Shown: positions 1 through 7,015 of the stretch, one piece after another
Layout of the letters: every line of letters starts with the position of its first letter
Numbering within the stretch: the stretch's first letter is position 1
DNA from: JAUVIB01 sp964424545
Lineage (GTDB): Bacteria > Calditrichota > Calditrichia > Calditrichales > Calditrichaceae
Length of the DNA: 8,437 bases
NCBI GenBank assembly: GCA_964424545.1
Contig: CAYRJN010000168.1
Span: 1 to 8,437 of the forward strand
Reading direction: 5' to 3'
Program-made: the position numbers and the translations under genes
Notes under the pieces: model-generated
Databases searched by the model: none
Seen by the model: the letters and a program-made list of their open reading frames with translations, nothing else
What the model was told of the DNA's origin: nothing

Positions 1-7
1 GGGGTAA

Positions 8-60
8 GGGGGTTGTGATAAATATCGGAATTAGTGAATAATGAAAACCGGACAACCCCT
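8..60. repeat. Inverted repeat, outer arm pair (GGGGTTGT / ACAACCCC)
   Basis: GGGGTTGT at 9-16 is the exact reverse complement of ACAACCCC at 52-59, and G8 with T60 adds a wobble pair. The loop between the arms is 35 bases of AT-rich sequence. GGGG at 1-4 could also pair with CCCC at 66-69, which would extend this arm but compete with the hairpin at 64-83. The complementarity is seen directly. A dispersed intergenic palindrome is my inference; the left end may continue outside the window. Confidence 0.5.
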
Positions 61-63
61 ATA

Positions 64-83
64 GTCCCCTTTTTTAAGGGGAC
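64..83. repeat. Perfect 8-bp stem-loop, possible weak terminator or dispersed palindrome
   Basis: GTCCCCTT (64-71) pairs perfectly with AAGGGGAC (76-83) around a TTTT loop. Flanking AAAACC (44-49) and GGTTTT (84-89) are also complementary, making a nested structure. On the + strand it is followed by a broken T-rich run (GGTTTTAATCTG, then TTTTT), so it could end transcription of a gene left of the window, but there is no clean T tract right after the stem. Palindromes with C-rich and G-rich arms around a short A/T core recur between genes in many bacterial genomes, so a repeat family is at least as likely. Confidence 0.5.
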
Positions 84-164
84 GGTTTTAATCTGTTTTT
101 CTATTTGTGTAATTCAACATTAATCAACTTGTAAAACTATGTTCATTAATGCAATACTGAAAAC

Positions 165-168
165 GGAG
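165..168 (+). promoter_or_regulatory. Possible ribosome binding site, distant from the start
   Basis: GGAG is the only purine-rich Shine-Dalgarno-like element ahead of the first gene. It lies 11 bases before a TTG at 180 and 14 bases before the ATG at 183, longer than the usual 5-9. The weak spacing leaves the start choice open by one codon and suggests modest or SD-independent initiation. Confidence 0.35.
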
Positions 169-182
169 TTACGGTTTATTTG

Positions 183-2858
183 ATGAAAAGACGATTTGTA
201 TTTATTTTTCCTTTTTTTATCATTATTGCGGGATGTCATACGGATGTGATAAAAAATCGTAATACGGCGAATACGGCACAAAATTCCAATAAAACGCTAA
301 CAATCCCCTACAATAAAATTCTCGAACCCGCGGGAACGCAAATCTTTTTTGGCGATCCTTCATTGGAAAACCATGCTCTGGATGTGGCCCTATCTCCGGA
401 TGAAAAAATATTAGCCGTTGAAGGCCGTTATAGCGTTGTTTTCGTAAATACGAACGATAATCGCATTATCCATCGTTTGTCAATGAAAAAATATGATAAA
501 AAAAATAGTAAAAATTCCTATTCGGGAATTACTTGGTTCTCACACAACGGTAAACAATATGTTTTATGGGGAACGTTAAACAAAGTAATGCAAGCCCAAT
601 GGAACGGGAAAAATGCTGAAATAGTAAAAACCTACTTTTTTAAACCGAAAAAAGGCGTGTCGGGCTCCATACCCAACGAGATAGTAATCAGCGCTGAGAA
701 TCACAAAGCGGTAATGTATGTGGTTTTAAACGGAAACGATGAAATCGCGAAAGTAGAATTAAATACGGGGAAACTCCTCTGGCAAAAAAAGGTTAGCTTA
801 GCGCCCTACGGTATTGCTTTGGCAAAAAATAAAATCTTTGTATCTAACTGGGCCGGAGCCCTTCCCATAGACGGTATTGCTTCATCCGGCATCCCCTGGG
901 GGAAGGCGCAGGTTAATATTTACGGAGCGGTATCATCCGGAACGGTAAGCGTCCTTAATCCGCAAAACGGTGAAACAATTAAAGAGATTAAAGTGGGATT
1001 ACATCCCAATAAAATCATTAGCGGTCCCGATCATAATTATATATATGTGGCCAATGGTAATGATGATAATATCAGCGTAATCTCTACCAATACGCTAAAA
1101 GTTACGGAAACAATTTCCGTAAGACTAAATCATAAAAATAATCCCTATTTTGGCGATACGCCCAACGCTTTGGCTTTTTCTTTAAACGGCAGGCGCTTAT
1201 ACGTTGCTAACGGTATGGATAACGCTTTGGCCGTGATTGAATTGGGAAGAAACGCTTCCGACAAAGGGACAATAAAAAACAGCAGGGTTTTGGGATTCAT
1301 TCCAACGGCTGCTTACCCCGGGGGGATTGCCGTTCACCAAAAAAATATACTTTATGTCGCCAATATCGAAGGAATAGGCGCCCGTTTGACGACGTCCGAT
1401 AAAAATAACAAAGCTTTTCGCACCTTTCAAGCGCTTCCCGGAAAAGAACGCTCAACGGCCGGCGCTTTTAATGTTCACCGTATGTTGGCTTCCGTTTCGA
1501 TTATTCCTGTTCCCGATAACGTTCGTTTAAGGGAATATACTCAAACGGTGATCCGCACGAATCAGCAGGCGCGTTTGTCAATGTTGAAACTCCTGCCGCG
1601 CAAAGGGGTTGCGCCCGTCCCTTTGCCGCAGCGTATCGGGGAACCTTCCGTTTTTAAGCATGTACTATATATTATTAAGGAAAACAGGTCTTATGATCAG
1701 ATCTTAGGCGATATAAAGAAAGCGAACGGCGCCTCCGATCTGTGCATATTCGGCCAGCGGGTTACGCCCAATACGCATAAGCTTGTAAACGAGTATGTGC
1801 TATTGGATAATTATATGGCGTCGGGAAAAAGCTCTTCCGAGGGGCATCTTTGGACGGACGCTTCCATCGTAACCGATTATACCGAAAAAGATGTGCGCGC
1901 CTGGTTCAGGAGTTATACCCATATTTTGTACGATGCCATGGCGTACCCGAAAACGGGTTTTATTTGGGATAACGCTTTAGACCATGGAAAAAGCGTCAGA
2001 ATTTACGGAGAAGCGGCAGTCCCCAAATGGGAAAACGGAAAAATATGGCCCGATATTTATAATGATTTTTTGGCCGGGAAACCCTTTGTTTTTCAAAATA
2101 TTACTACTATCGACCGTATAAAACCTCTTTTATCGCCAAACTATCCGGGTTATGACAGTCATAATGTTCCGGATATTTTAAGGGCAAAGGTGTTTATCGA
2201 TGAGTTGAACGCCTATGAGAAAATGGACGGCGACCATCTGCCGGAACTAATGATCATGGCGCTGCCTAACGATCATACCGCCGGCACATCCGAAAAACAT
2301 CCGACGCCCCGCGCCATGTTAGCCGATAACGATCTTGCTTTAGGCCGCATTGTTTCCGCCGTTTCGCGCAGCCGCTTTTGGAAAAATACCGTAATCTTTG
2401 TAACCGAAGACGATTCGCAAAAAGGCTGGGATCATGTTTCCGCCTATCGAACCATAGGCATGGTAATCAGCCCCTATTCCAAAACAGGCAAAGTGATTTC
2501 CACCTATTATAATCAAACGTCCATGATTAGAACGATTGAACAGATTCTCGGTCTCCCGCCGATGAATATAGAAGACGCGACTGCCAAGCCTATGTTTGAT
2601 GCTTTTACAACGCAGGCGGATTTACGTCCCTACACCGTATTAAAAAACCGTATTCCGTTAGATGAAATGAACCCTTCTCCGCAAGTTTTAAGGGGACGGC
2701 AAAAAGAGTTCGCTTTGGAATCGCAGGAACTTATTAAAAAAGGGATTGATTCTGGAGAAGACGACCTTTTAAATCGTATTATCTGGTATTCGGTGATGAA
2801 GGATAAGGAATATCCGGCTCAATATGCCGGAAAAGATGAAGATCCTGATGATGAATAG
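183..2858 (+). CDS. Lipoprotein: YncE-like beta-propeller fused to alkaline-phosphatase-like phosphoesterase
   Basis: About 891 residues from the ATG at 183; a TTG at 180 would add one. The N-terminus has KRR, a hydrophobic run and a lipobox I-A-G-C with Cys18, so the protein is probably a membrane-anchored lipoprotein. Residues about 45-410 form a YncE/YVTN-type beta-propeller, with repeats such as IYVANGNDDN (near 287), LYVANGMDN (near 339) and LYVAN (near 390). Residues about 485-830 are a phosphoesterase of the acid phosphatase/phospholipase C type: ENRSYD (500-505), SGKSSSEGH (547-555), NDH (696-698) and TEDD followed by WDH (about 741-752), which in this family contribute metal-binding and catalytic residues. 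The tail is acidic. The arrangement matches the family usually named bifunctional YncE/alkaline phosphatase-like protein. The substrate is unknown: a phosphate ester or phospholipid head group is the family expectation, and the propeller may bind a ligand or the surface. The gene looks intact and ends in TAG. Confidence 0.88.
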   Translation: MKRRFVFIFPFFIIIAGCHTDVIKNRNTANTAQNSNKTLTIPYNKILEPAGTQIFFGDPSLENHALDVALSPDEKILAVEGRYSVVFVNTNDNRIIHRLSMKKYDKKNSKNSYSGITWFSHNGKQYVLWGTLNKVMQAQWNGKNAEIVKTYFFKPKKGVSGSIPNEIVISAENHKAVMYVVLNGNDEIAKVELNTGKLLWQKKVSLAPYGIALAKNKIFVSNWAGALPIDGIASSGIPWGKAQVNIYGAVSSGTVSVLNPQNGETIKEIKVGLHPNKIISGPDHNYIYVANGNDDNISVISTNTLKVTETISVRLNHKNNPYFGDTPNALAFSLNGRRLYVANGMDNALAVIELGRNASDKGTIKNSRVLGFIPTAAYPGGIAVHQKNILYVANIEGIGARLTTSDKNNKAFRTFQALPGKERSTAGAFNVHRMLASVSIIPVPDNVRLREYTQTVIRTNQQARLSMLKLLPRKGVAPVPLPQRIGEPSVFKHVLYIIKENRSYDQILGDIKKANGASDLCIFGQRVTPNTHKLVNEYVLLDNYMASGKSSSEGHLWTDASIVTDYTEKDVRAWFRSYTHILYDAMAYPKTGFIWDNALDHGKSVRIYGEAAVPKWENGKIWPDIYNDFLAGKPFVFQNITTIDRIKPLLSPNYPGYDSHNVPDILRAKVFIDELNAYEKMDGDHLPELMIMALPNDHTAGTSEKHPTPRAMLADNDLALGRIVSAVSRSRFWKNTVIFVTEDDSQKGWDHVSAYRTIGMVISPYSKTGKVISTYYNQTSMIRTIEQILGLPPMNIEDATAKPMFDAFTTQADLRPYTVLKNRIPLDEMNPSPQVLRGRQKEFALESQELIKKGIDSGEDDLLNRIIWYSVMKDKEYPAQYAGKDEDPDDE

Positions 2859-2868
2859 CATTCACCTA

Positions 2869-2887
2869 ATTTGGACAAATTCCAAAT
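2869..2887 (+). other. Small AT-rich hairpin between the first two genes
   Basis: ATTTGGA (2869-2875) pairs with TCCAAAT (2881-2887) around a five-base CAAAT loop, 11 bases after the TAG stop of the lipoprotein gene. It is not followed by a T tract, so it is a poor Rho-independent terminator. The gap to the next gene is only 51 bases, so read-through into the hydrolase gene is plausible. Confidence 0.25.
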
Positions 2888-2909
2888 ATTAATAAAAAAG
2901 AGATAAAAT

Positions 2910-3623
2910 ATGCAAATATTGAAAAATTTATATCAGGTTGGCGGAGATATTAACGGCATCACCTGGGCGGGAGAGGACGCAGGGTTCAATGACTGCAATA
3001 CTTATGTTCTTAAAACGGATGAGGGATTAATTCTTTTTGACTGTGGAAGCGGTGATACCATGGAGCAAATATTTGACAATATGAACTATTGGGATTTGAA
3101 TCCGGATGATATCCATTACTGTTTTTTAACTCATGCTCATTATGATCATGCCGGCGGCGCGCATTTGTTAAAGAAAAGAGGCGTTGAACTTATTTCCATT
3201 GAAGAAACCGCGGACGCCGTTGCCAAGGGGGATGATCGCTGCTGCGGTTATCTTTATCATAAAATATTTCAGCCTGTTACGGTGGATCGCATTGTTGCCG
3301 ATAGGGAGAAAATAGAGGTATCCGGATATCACTTTGAAGTAATGCATTTGCCGGGACATACGATGGGCTGCACCGTTTATTTGTTTCAGCATGAAGGAAA
3401 GCGTATTGTAATAAGCGGCGATGTAATCGGTACGCTGTTGGTGGGCGATTTCGGCTGGGATGGTTCCATTGATTTTAATAAGCAGGTTTATATGGAATCG
3501 TTGAAACGTTTTTCTAAAATCGATACGGATATCATGCTTCCGGGGCATGGATTAATCTATTTCCATAAGCCGCGCCGCAGAGTAGAGCAAGCTTTAAATT
3601 CAGCGCTGATCGAATGGCGCTGA
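2910..3623 (+). CDS. MBL-fold (metallo-beta-lactamase superfamily) metallo-hydrolase
   Basis: This 237-residue protein is the right size for a single-domain MBL-fold hydrolase and lacks a signal peptide, so it is probably cytoplasmic. All expected metal ligands are visible: HAHYDH at residues 75-80 (His75, His77, Asp79, His80), His150 in LPGH, Asp171 in SGD and His213 in LPGHG. This full set predicts a two-metal, usually zinc or iron, active site. The pattern resembles glyoxalase II-like and other thioester- or ester-cleaving members, but the substrate cannot be read from the sequence. It starts 51 bases after the lipoprotein gene with a weak purine-rich element (AAAGAGA, about 2897-2903) before the ATG, and could share its transcript. 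The gene ends in TGA; a TAA follows three codons later in the same frame. It looks intact. Confidence 0.9.
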   Translation: MQILKNLYQVGGDINGITWAGEDAGFNDCNTYVLKTDEGLILFDCGSGDTMEQIFDNMNYWDLNPDDIHYCFLTHAHYDHAGGAHLLKKRGVELISIEETADAVAKGDDRCCGYLYHKIFQPVTVDRIVADREKIEVSGYHFEVMHLPGHTMGCTVYLFQHEGKRIVISGDVIGTLLVGDFGWDGSIDFNKQVYMESLKRFSKIDTDIMLPGHGLIYFHKPRRRVEQALNSALIEWR

Positions 3624-3624
3624 A
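3599..3624 (+). other. Hairpin spanning the hydrolase stop codon
   Basis: TTCAGCGC (3599-3606) pairs perfectly with GCGCTGAA (3617-3624) around a ten-base loop, placing the TGA stop (3621-3623) in the right arm. It is followed by A-rich sequence, not T's, so it is not a standard terminator. It may be an mRNA 3'-end structure or a coincidence of codon choice. Confidence 0.25.
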
Positions 3625-3884
3625 ATAAATAATACCGAAAATTCGAATATTGAAAAAGTGGAAATTCGGGGGTGAAATAAAAGTAATCCCTCAGTGACTT
3701 AAGCTGTAATACTGTTTTGGAGTACATCGACTGCGTTGATGTTGAATTATCCCGGTCAATTCACCCAAATATCCACTCCACTAAGATATTACAAAAAAGA
3801 ACTAAAAAACTGCGAATTCACGAATAATAAATTAATCGGTAATAATGAAAACATTTAAATCCAATATATAGATTTGAGGGATTA
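3624..3884. other. Intergenic gap with small hairpins, no gene
   Basis: I see no coding sequence, tRNA or known riboswitch in these 261 bases. They hold an imperfect hairpin (CCGAA at 3635-3639 with TTCGG at 3664-3668) and an eight-pair hairpin with one G-T pair (ACATCGAC at 3724-3731 with GTTGATGT at 3735-3742). GAATT and AATTC flank a CCCGGTC core at about 3744-3762. A weak sigma70-like -10 (TAAGAT, 3782-3787) has no good -35. Because the beta-helix gene needs its own promoter across this gap, one is probably present, but I cannot place it confidently. Confidence 0.4.
3876..3880 (+). promoter_or_regulatory. Ribosome binding site of the beta-helix gene
   Basis: GAGGG lies four bases before the ATG at 3885. 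This supports the 3885 start, which also gives a clean signal peptide. Confidence 0.5.
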
Positions 3885-6620
3885 ATGAAGCGAAATTTTA
3901 AAATTTTATTCAGCATAACCGTAATTTTTTTATTACATGGGTCTCTTTATAGTGACGGGAAACTATTACGTGGTGAAAAATGGCATCGCTTTAATGTTGA
4001 AGGGAAAAAAGCGGATTTTTATGTTTCACCAAAGGGGAATGATAAATGGTCTGGTACGCTTCCGGAAGCAAATCAAAATAAGACGGACGGTCCCTTTGCT
4101 ACCCTTGCCCGCGCTAAAAAAGCCGTACGCGCATTGAAAAAGAAAATATACAAAAATAAGGAAAAACCCATTGATAAACGCTTTATACCTTCGCCGTATA
4201 AATTCGGCTCGGGTAAGGATATTCTCGTTTTATTACGCGGCGGTTATTATCAGTTAGATGAAACCTTGATTTTAACGTTCGAAGACGGGGAGGAACGAGT
4301 GGAAACGGGTTTGCCTTCCGGCGCTTTCGAGTTTCATAAACTTAAAGATCATTATGTGACCTATGCTGCTTATCCCGGAGAAAAGCCTATCCTTCTTGGT
4401 GGAAAACTTATTAAAAAGTGGAATAAGAATAATAAAGTGTGGACGACACATCTTAATTTAAATAGCGTAAACAAGCTGTACGCCAACGGCCGTTTTCAAA
4501 CCCTGGCCAGAACACCGAACAAAGGATATTTTACGGTTGCCGAGCCTTCTGCTTCCGCTGAATATTTTAAATATAATAATGATGATTTGAAAAATTGGCC
4601 GGGAATCGATAAAAGCAGAATCATTATGCTGTTGCGCTGGCACACCGGTATAAATTCCATTGTTAAAGTAGATGAAAAAAGTAAAACGGCTTATCTTGCC
4701 AAACCGCAAAAAGGTATTTTGGTCGTTTCACCGCGTTATTATGTGGAGAATATTAAAGCTCTATTAGACAATCCGGGCGAATGGTATTTTGATGAAAAGA
4801 AGAAAGAACTCTTTTTTATGCCACCCGAATCTCTATCAAAAAGTTCCGATCTCGCCATTGTCGCGCCGATACTATCAAAAATTATTGACATAAAAGGAAC
4901 GCGCACAAATCCGGTGCGAAACCTTCGTTTTTACGGATTACATATTGCTGCGGTCGACGACGGGGGAGAAGCAATAGCAATGGAATATGCCCGCGATTGT
5001 GAGGTAGTGGATTGCGATATTCGCGCTGTGGGGGGGAAGGGGATAAAAATTAAAAGAGGTTGTTATCAAACGCGCATACTCGGCAATAAGATAAAATATG
5101 CAGTAAAAGGCGGCATCGATATAAGAGGCGTAAATTATCCTAAATTTTTATCGAACGATTCAAATACGCAATATGTAAACAGCAATATCAATTATGAAAA
5201 AGAACCCTGTAAACATACTTGGGTGGATTTGTTGATGAAGACTACCGTGTCTTATAATCAAATCGATAGCTGCGGAGGCACCAGTCTTAATGCCGCTAAT
5301 TGTCTTTTTATCACCATAAGTCATAATGAAGTCAGCCATAATCTCGGACGTTATTCTATCTATGTAGGCGGATGGAACAATATCGAAGAATCCGTTGATG
5401 CAGGCTACGCCGTTGAATATAATCATGTACATCATGCCCAGACTAAAGCCGATGATTCGGGAGCCATAACCACGGCGGGCATGACGACAAATTCCTATGT
5501 TCGTTATAATTTGATTCATGACGTCCAAAAAGGGTTTTTTAATAACAACGTGGCTTTTTGGTTTGATAATATGTCGTCCGGCTGGGTAACGGAAAAGAAT
5601 ATTTATTATAATTTGCAGCAGGGAGAGATGAAACTCTGCGCCTGCAATCTCTTGGATAACGAATACCGTGATAACTATTGGATAAAAGCGCCAAAGAATG
5701 CTCCCGAAAACATTATTGACGGACTACCGCATTTTGAACTGTCTGCAATGAAAATTGAAAATTTATCTTCCAATAACACGCATGGTTTTACAACCGGCGA
5801 TCAAATAAAAATTTCCGTGGAAGTATTCAATTCCGGAGCGAGCGGGTTGGGGAATATAGATTGCTATGTAGACGGTAAAATCGTTCAACGATTGGAATTT
5901 CCCGTTATTCACAATAATAAAAGAGTCGCTTCTTTTACGCAGCGCTTTTCAAGGCCCGGCGAGCATGCAGTCGCTTTTGGCGGGCTTCCTTATATGAGGA
6001 TTAATGTTGGCGGTAAAAAAAGTAAAATTTTTGTTGATTCTCTCTATATGTCATCTTCGATTTTGCCTCTTGGCGAGAGACTAAAGGTGCAGGCTGTTAT
6101 TATTAATAATGAAAATAGAGATAGGGATATTAAAGTTCCGCTGTTATTAAATGATAAAAAAATCATGGAAAAACAAATTTTCTTAGGCGGGCGCTCACAA
6201 AAAAGAGTTGAATTTATACTTAAACCGAACGCCGGAGAATATCGACTGGCCGTCGGTAATAGCGGACAAAGAAATCTAACCGTTTATAAACATCATCCGT
6301 TGGAAATAAGCAAAATTCAATTTGCGGAGTATTGCGCTCCGCGAGCTAAACCCTGTAAATTGACTTATGATAAGAAGAAAAACTATTTTAAAATTAGAAC
6401 GGCCGGCACCGATTTTTTTCATGGCGAGGATGCGTATTCGACGATCTATATTAAGAAACCTATAAAAGGTAATTTTACGGCAATCGTAAAAATAAAAAGA
6501 TTCGGGCCTAATACAACGGAATGGTTCCGCACGGGACTTTTTGTGCGTAACGATATTACGCAAAGTTATGATAACGGCAAAGGAAGTCTGGGTTCCGTTT
6601 TGCTTTTTTCCACGCCGTGA
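3885..6620 (+). CDS. Secreted right-handed parallel beta-helix protein, cut short by an in-frame TGA
   Basis: The stretch before the stop encodes 911 residues. Residues 1 to about 23 are a Sec signal peptide (basic MKRNFK, then a hydrophobic run, cleavage near LYS-DG). Next comes the FYVSPKGNDKWSGT and DGPFATLARAKKAVR pattern (45-82), typical of the start of secreted parallel beta-helix (pectate-lyase-like) proteins. Residues about 330-590 carry the irregular Asn-rich beta-helix repeats. Two immunoglobulin-like, CARDB-type segments follow (about 645-710 and 715-785), then the first half of a DUF1349/concanavalin-like beta-sandwich (from about 800). Relatives act on or bind polysaccharides outside the cell, but the catalytic residues and substrate are not evident here. 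Translation stops at TGA 6618-6620 (codon 912), in the middle of the last domain; the rest lies in the same frame to 6923. The truncated product would lack half a beta-sandwich and may fold poorly there, while the helix domain could still be made. Confidence 0.82.
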   Translation: MKRNFKILFSITVIFLLHGSLYSDGKLLRGEKWHRFNVEGKKADFYVSPKGNDKWSGTLPEANQNKTDGPFATLARAKKAVRALKKKIYKNKEKPIDKRFIPSPYKFGSGKDILVLLRGGYYQLDETLILTFEDGEERVETGLPSGAFEFHKLKDHYVTYAAYPGEKPILLGGKLIKKWNKNNKVWTTHLNLNSVNKLYANGRFQTLARTPNKGYFTVAEPSASAEYFKYNNDDLKNWPGIDKSRIIMLLRWHTGINSIVKVDEKSKTAYLAKPQKGILVVSPRYYVENIKALLDNPGEWYFDEKKKELFFMPPESLSKSSDLAIVAPILSKIIDIKGTRTNPVRNLRFYGLHIAAVDDGGEAIAMEYARDCEVVDCDIRAVGGKGIKIKRGCYQTRILGNKIKYAVKGGIDIRGVNYPKFLSNDSNTQYVNSNINYEKEPCKHTWVDLLMKTTVSYNQIDSCGGTSLNAANCLFITISHNEVSHNLGRYSIYVGGWNNIEESVDAGYAVEYNHVHHAQTKADDSGAITTAGMTTNSYVRYNLIHDVQKGFFNNNVAFWFDNMSSGWVTEKNIYYNLQQGEMKLCACNLLDNEYRDNYWIKAPKNAPENIIDGLPHFELSAMKIENLSSNNTHGFTTGDQIKISVEVFNSGASGLGNIDCYVDGKIVQRLEFPVIHNNKRVASFTQRFSRPGEHAVAFGGLPYMRINVGGKKSKIFVDSLYMSSSILPLGERLKVQAVIINNENRDRDIKVPLLLNDKKIMEKQIFLGGRSQKRVEFILKPNAGEYRLAVGNSGQRNLTVYKHHPLEISKIQFAEYCAPRAKPCKLTYDKKKNYFKIRTAGTDFFHGEDAYSTIYIKKPIKGNFTAIVKIKRFGPNTTEWFRTGLFVRNDITQSYDNGKGSLGSVLLFSTP
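6618..6620 (+). other. In-frame TGA interrupting a conserved domain
   Basis: The codons read TCC ACG CCG TGA CGT GCG GGG ATG AAC TGG, giving STP-stop-RAGMNW. From memory of related proteins this position is often Gly (TPGRAG-like), which one base change, GGA to TGA, would explain. The next base is C, and UGA-C is known as a readthrough-prone context in bacteria. I see no convincing selenocysteine-insertion hairpin just downstream. Confidence 0.75.
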
Positions 6621-6923
6621 CGTGCGGGGATGAACTGGGACGAATTTGGTAACGGCTGCACCCATACGGCCAGCAGTGAAAATATAAAAGCAGACGTGCA
6701 ATTTCCCGTTTGGTTGAAACTGGTGCGTCATGGCGACAGTTTTTCCGGCTATATCAGTTATGATGGTAAAAGTTGGGTAATAAGTCGTCATACAAATAAT
6801 ATTCCGGGGATTAAACCTGCGGTGCATCTCGGTTTGGCCGCAGGTAGCGATAATATGAACAGCTATGAAGTTGAGTTTGTGGATTTACAGGTTGAGGTGG
6901 AGGATCGAAAAGATAAAGAATGA
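6621..6923 (+). pseudogene. Severed C-terminal part of the beta-helix protein (DUF1349-like beta-sandwich)
   Basis: These 100 codons continue in the frame of the preceding gene, with no gap, from RAGMNWDEFG to an acidic, Lys-rich end and a TGA at 6921-6923. The content (FPVWLKLVRHG, FSGYISYDGKSW, HLGLAAGS, YEVEFVDLQVEVE) is the second half of a DUF1349/concanavalin-like carbohydrate-associated beta-sandwich whose first half ends just before the stop. The first ATG, at 6630, has no Shine-Dalgarno at proper spacing and would begin inside a strand, so independent translation is unlikely. With the stop read through, the whole protein would be 1012 residues. The absence of any other stop or frameshift means the lesion is recent, is an error in the read, or is tolerated by readthrough. 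Confidence 0.75.
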
Positions 6924-7002
6924 ATAATTACGTGTCGCAGGAGAGATGGGTCGTTTCCGTTATGTTGGTTAATTTTATAATTTTGTTTAAATAAAATCTG
7001 AA

Positions 7003-7008
7003 AGGAGA
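7003..7008 (+). promoter_or_regulatory. Strong Shine-Dalgarno of the acyltransferase gene
   Basis: AGGAGA, within AAAGGAGATG, lies seven bases before the ATG at 7016. It is the best ribosome binding site in the window and fixes this start. The 92-base gap before it (6924-7015) shows no terminator, so co-transcription with the beta-helix gene is possible. Confidence 0.8.
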
Positions 7009-7015
7009 TGTAAAA

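Noticed and set aside
64..110. Confident Rho-independent terminator
   Set aside because: The stem is strong, but the following sequence is GG then a broken T run, so only a weak terminator or repeat call is justified.
3168..3548. Antisense open frame inside the MBL hydrolase gene
   Set aside because: The opposite strand has all the conserved metal-ligand motifs; this frame shows no family features and is a shadow.
5160..5528. Antisense open frame inside the beta-helix gene
   Set aside because: It is the complement of Asn/Tyr-rich helix repeats; the Ile/Met-rich translation follows from that codon usage.
6618..6620. TGA reassigned to an amino acid (Gly or Trp code) in this organism
   Set aside because: Under reassignment many internal TGA codons would be expected. 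Only one is seen in about 2,500 codons, and TGA also sits at plausible natural ends (3621-3623 and 6921-6923).
6618..6665. Selenocysteine insertion at the TGA
   Set aside because: No compact stem-loop with the usual apical G-rich loop is visible just downstream; only GTGC (6622-6625) and GCAC (6657-6660) pair, across a 31-base loop. The domain is a carbohydrate-type beta-sandwich with no redox role.
6276..6827. Antisense open frame of 183 codons on the - strand
   Set aside because: It lies opposite the beta-helix coding sequence, has low-complexity shadow-like composition, no ribosome binding site I can see and no recognisable domain.
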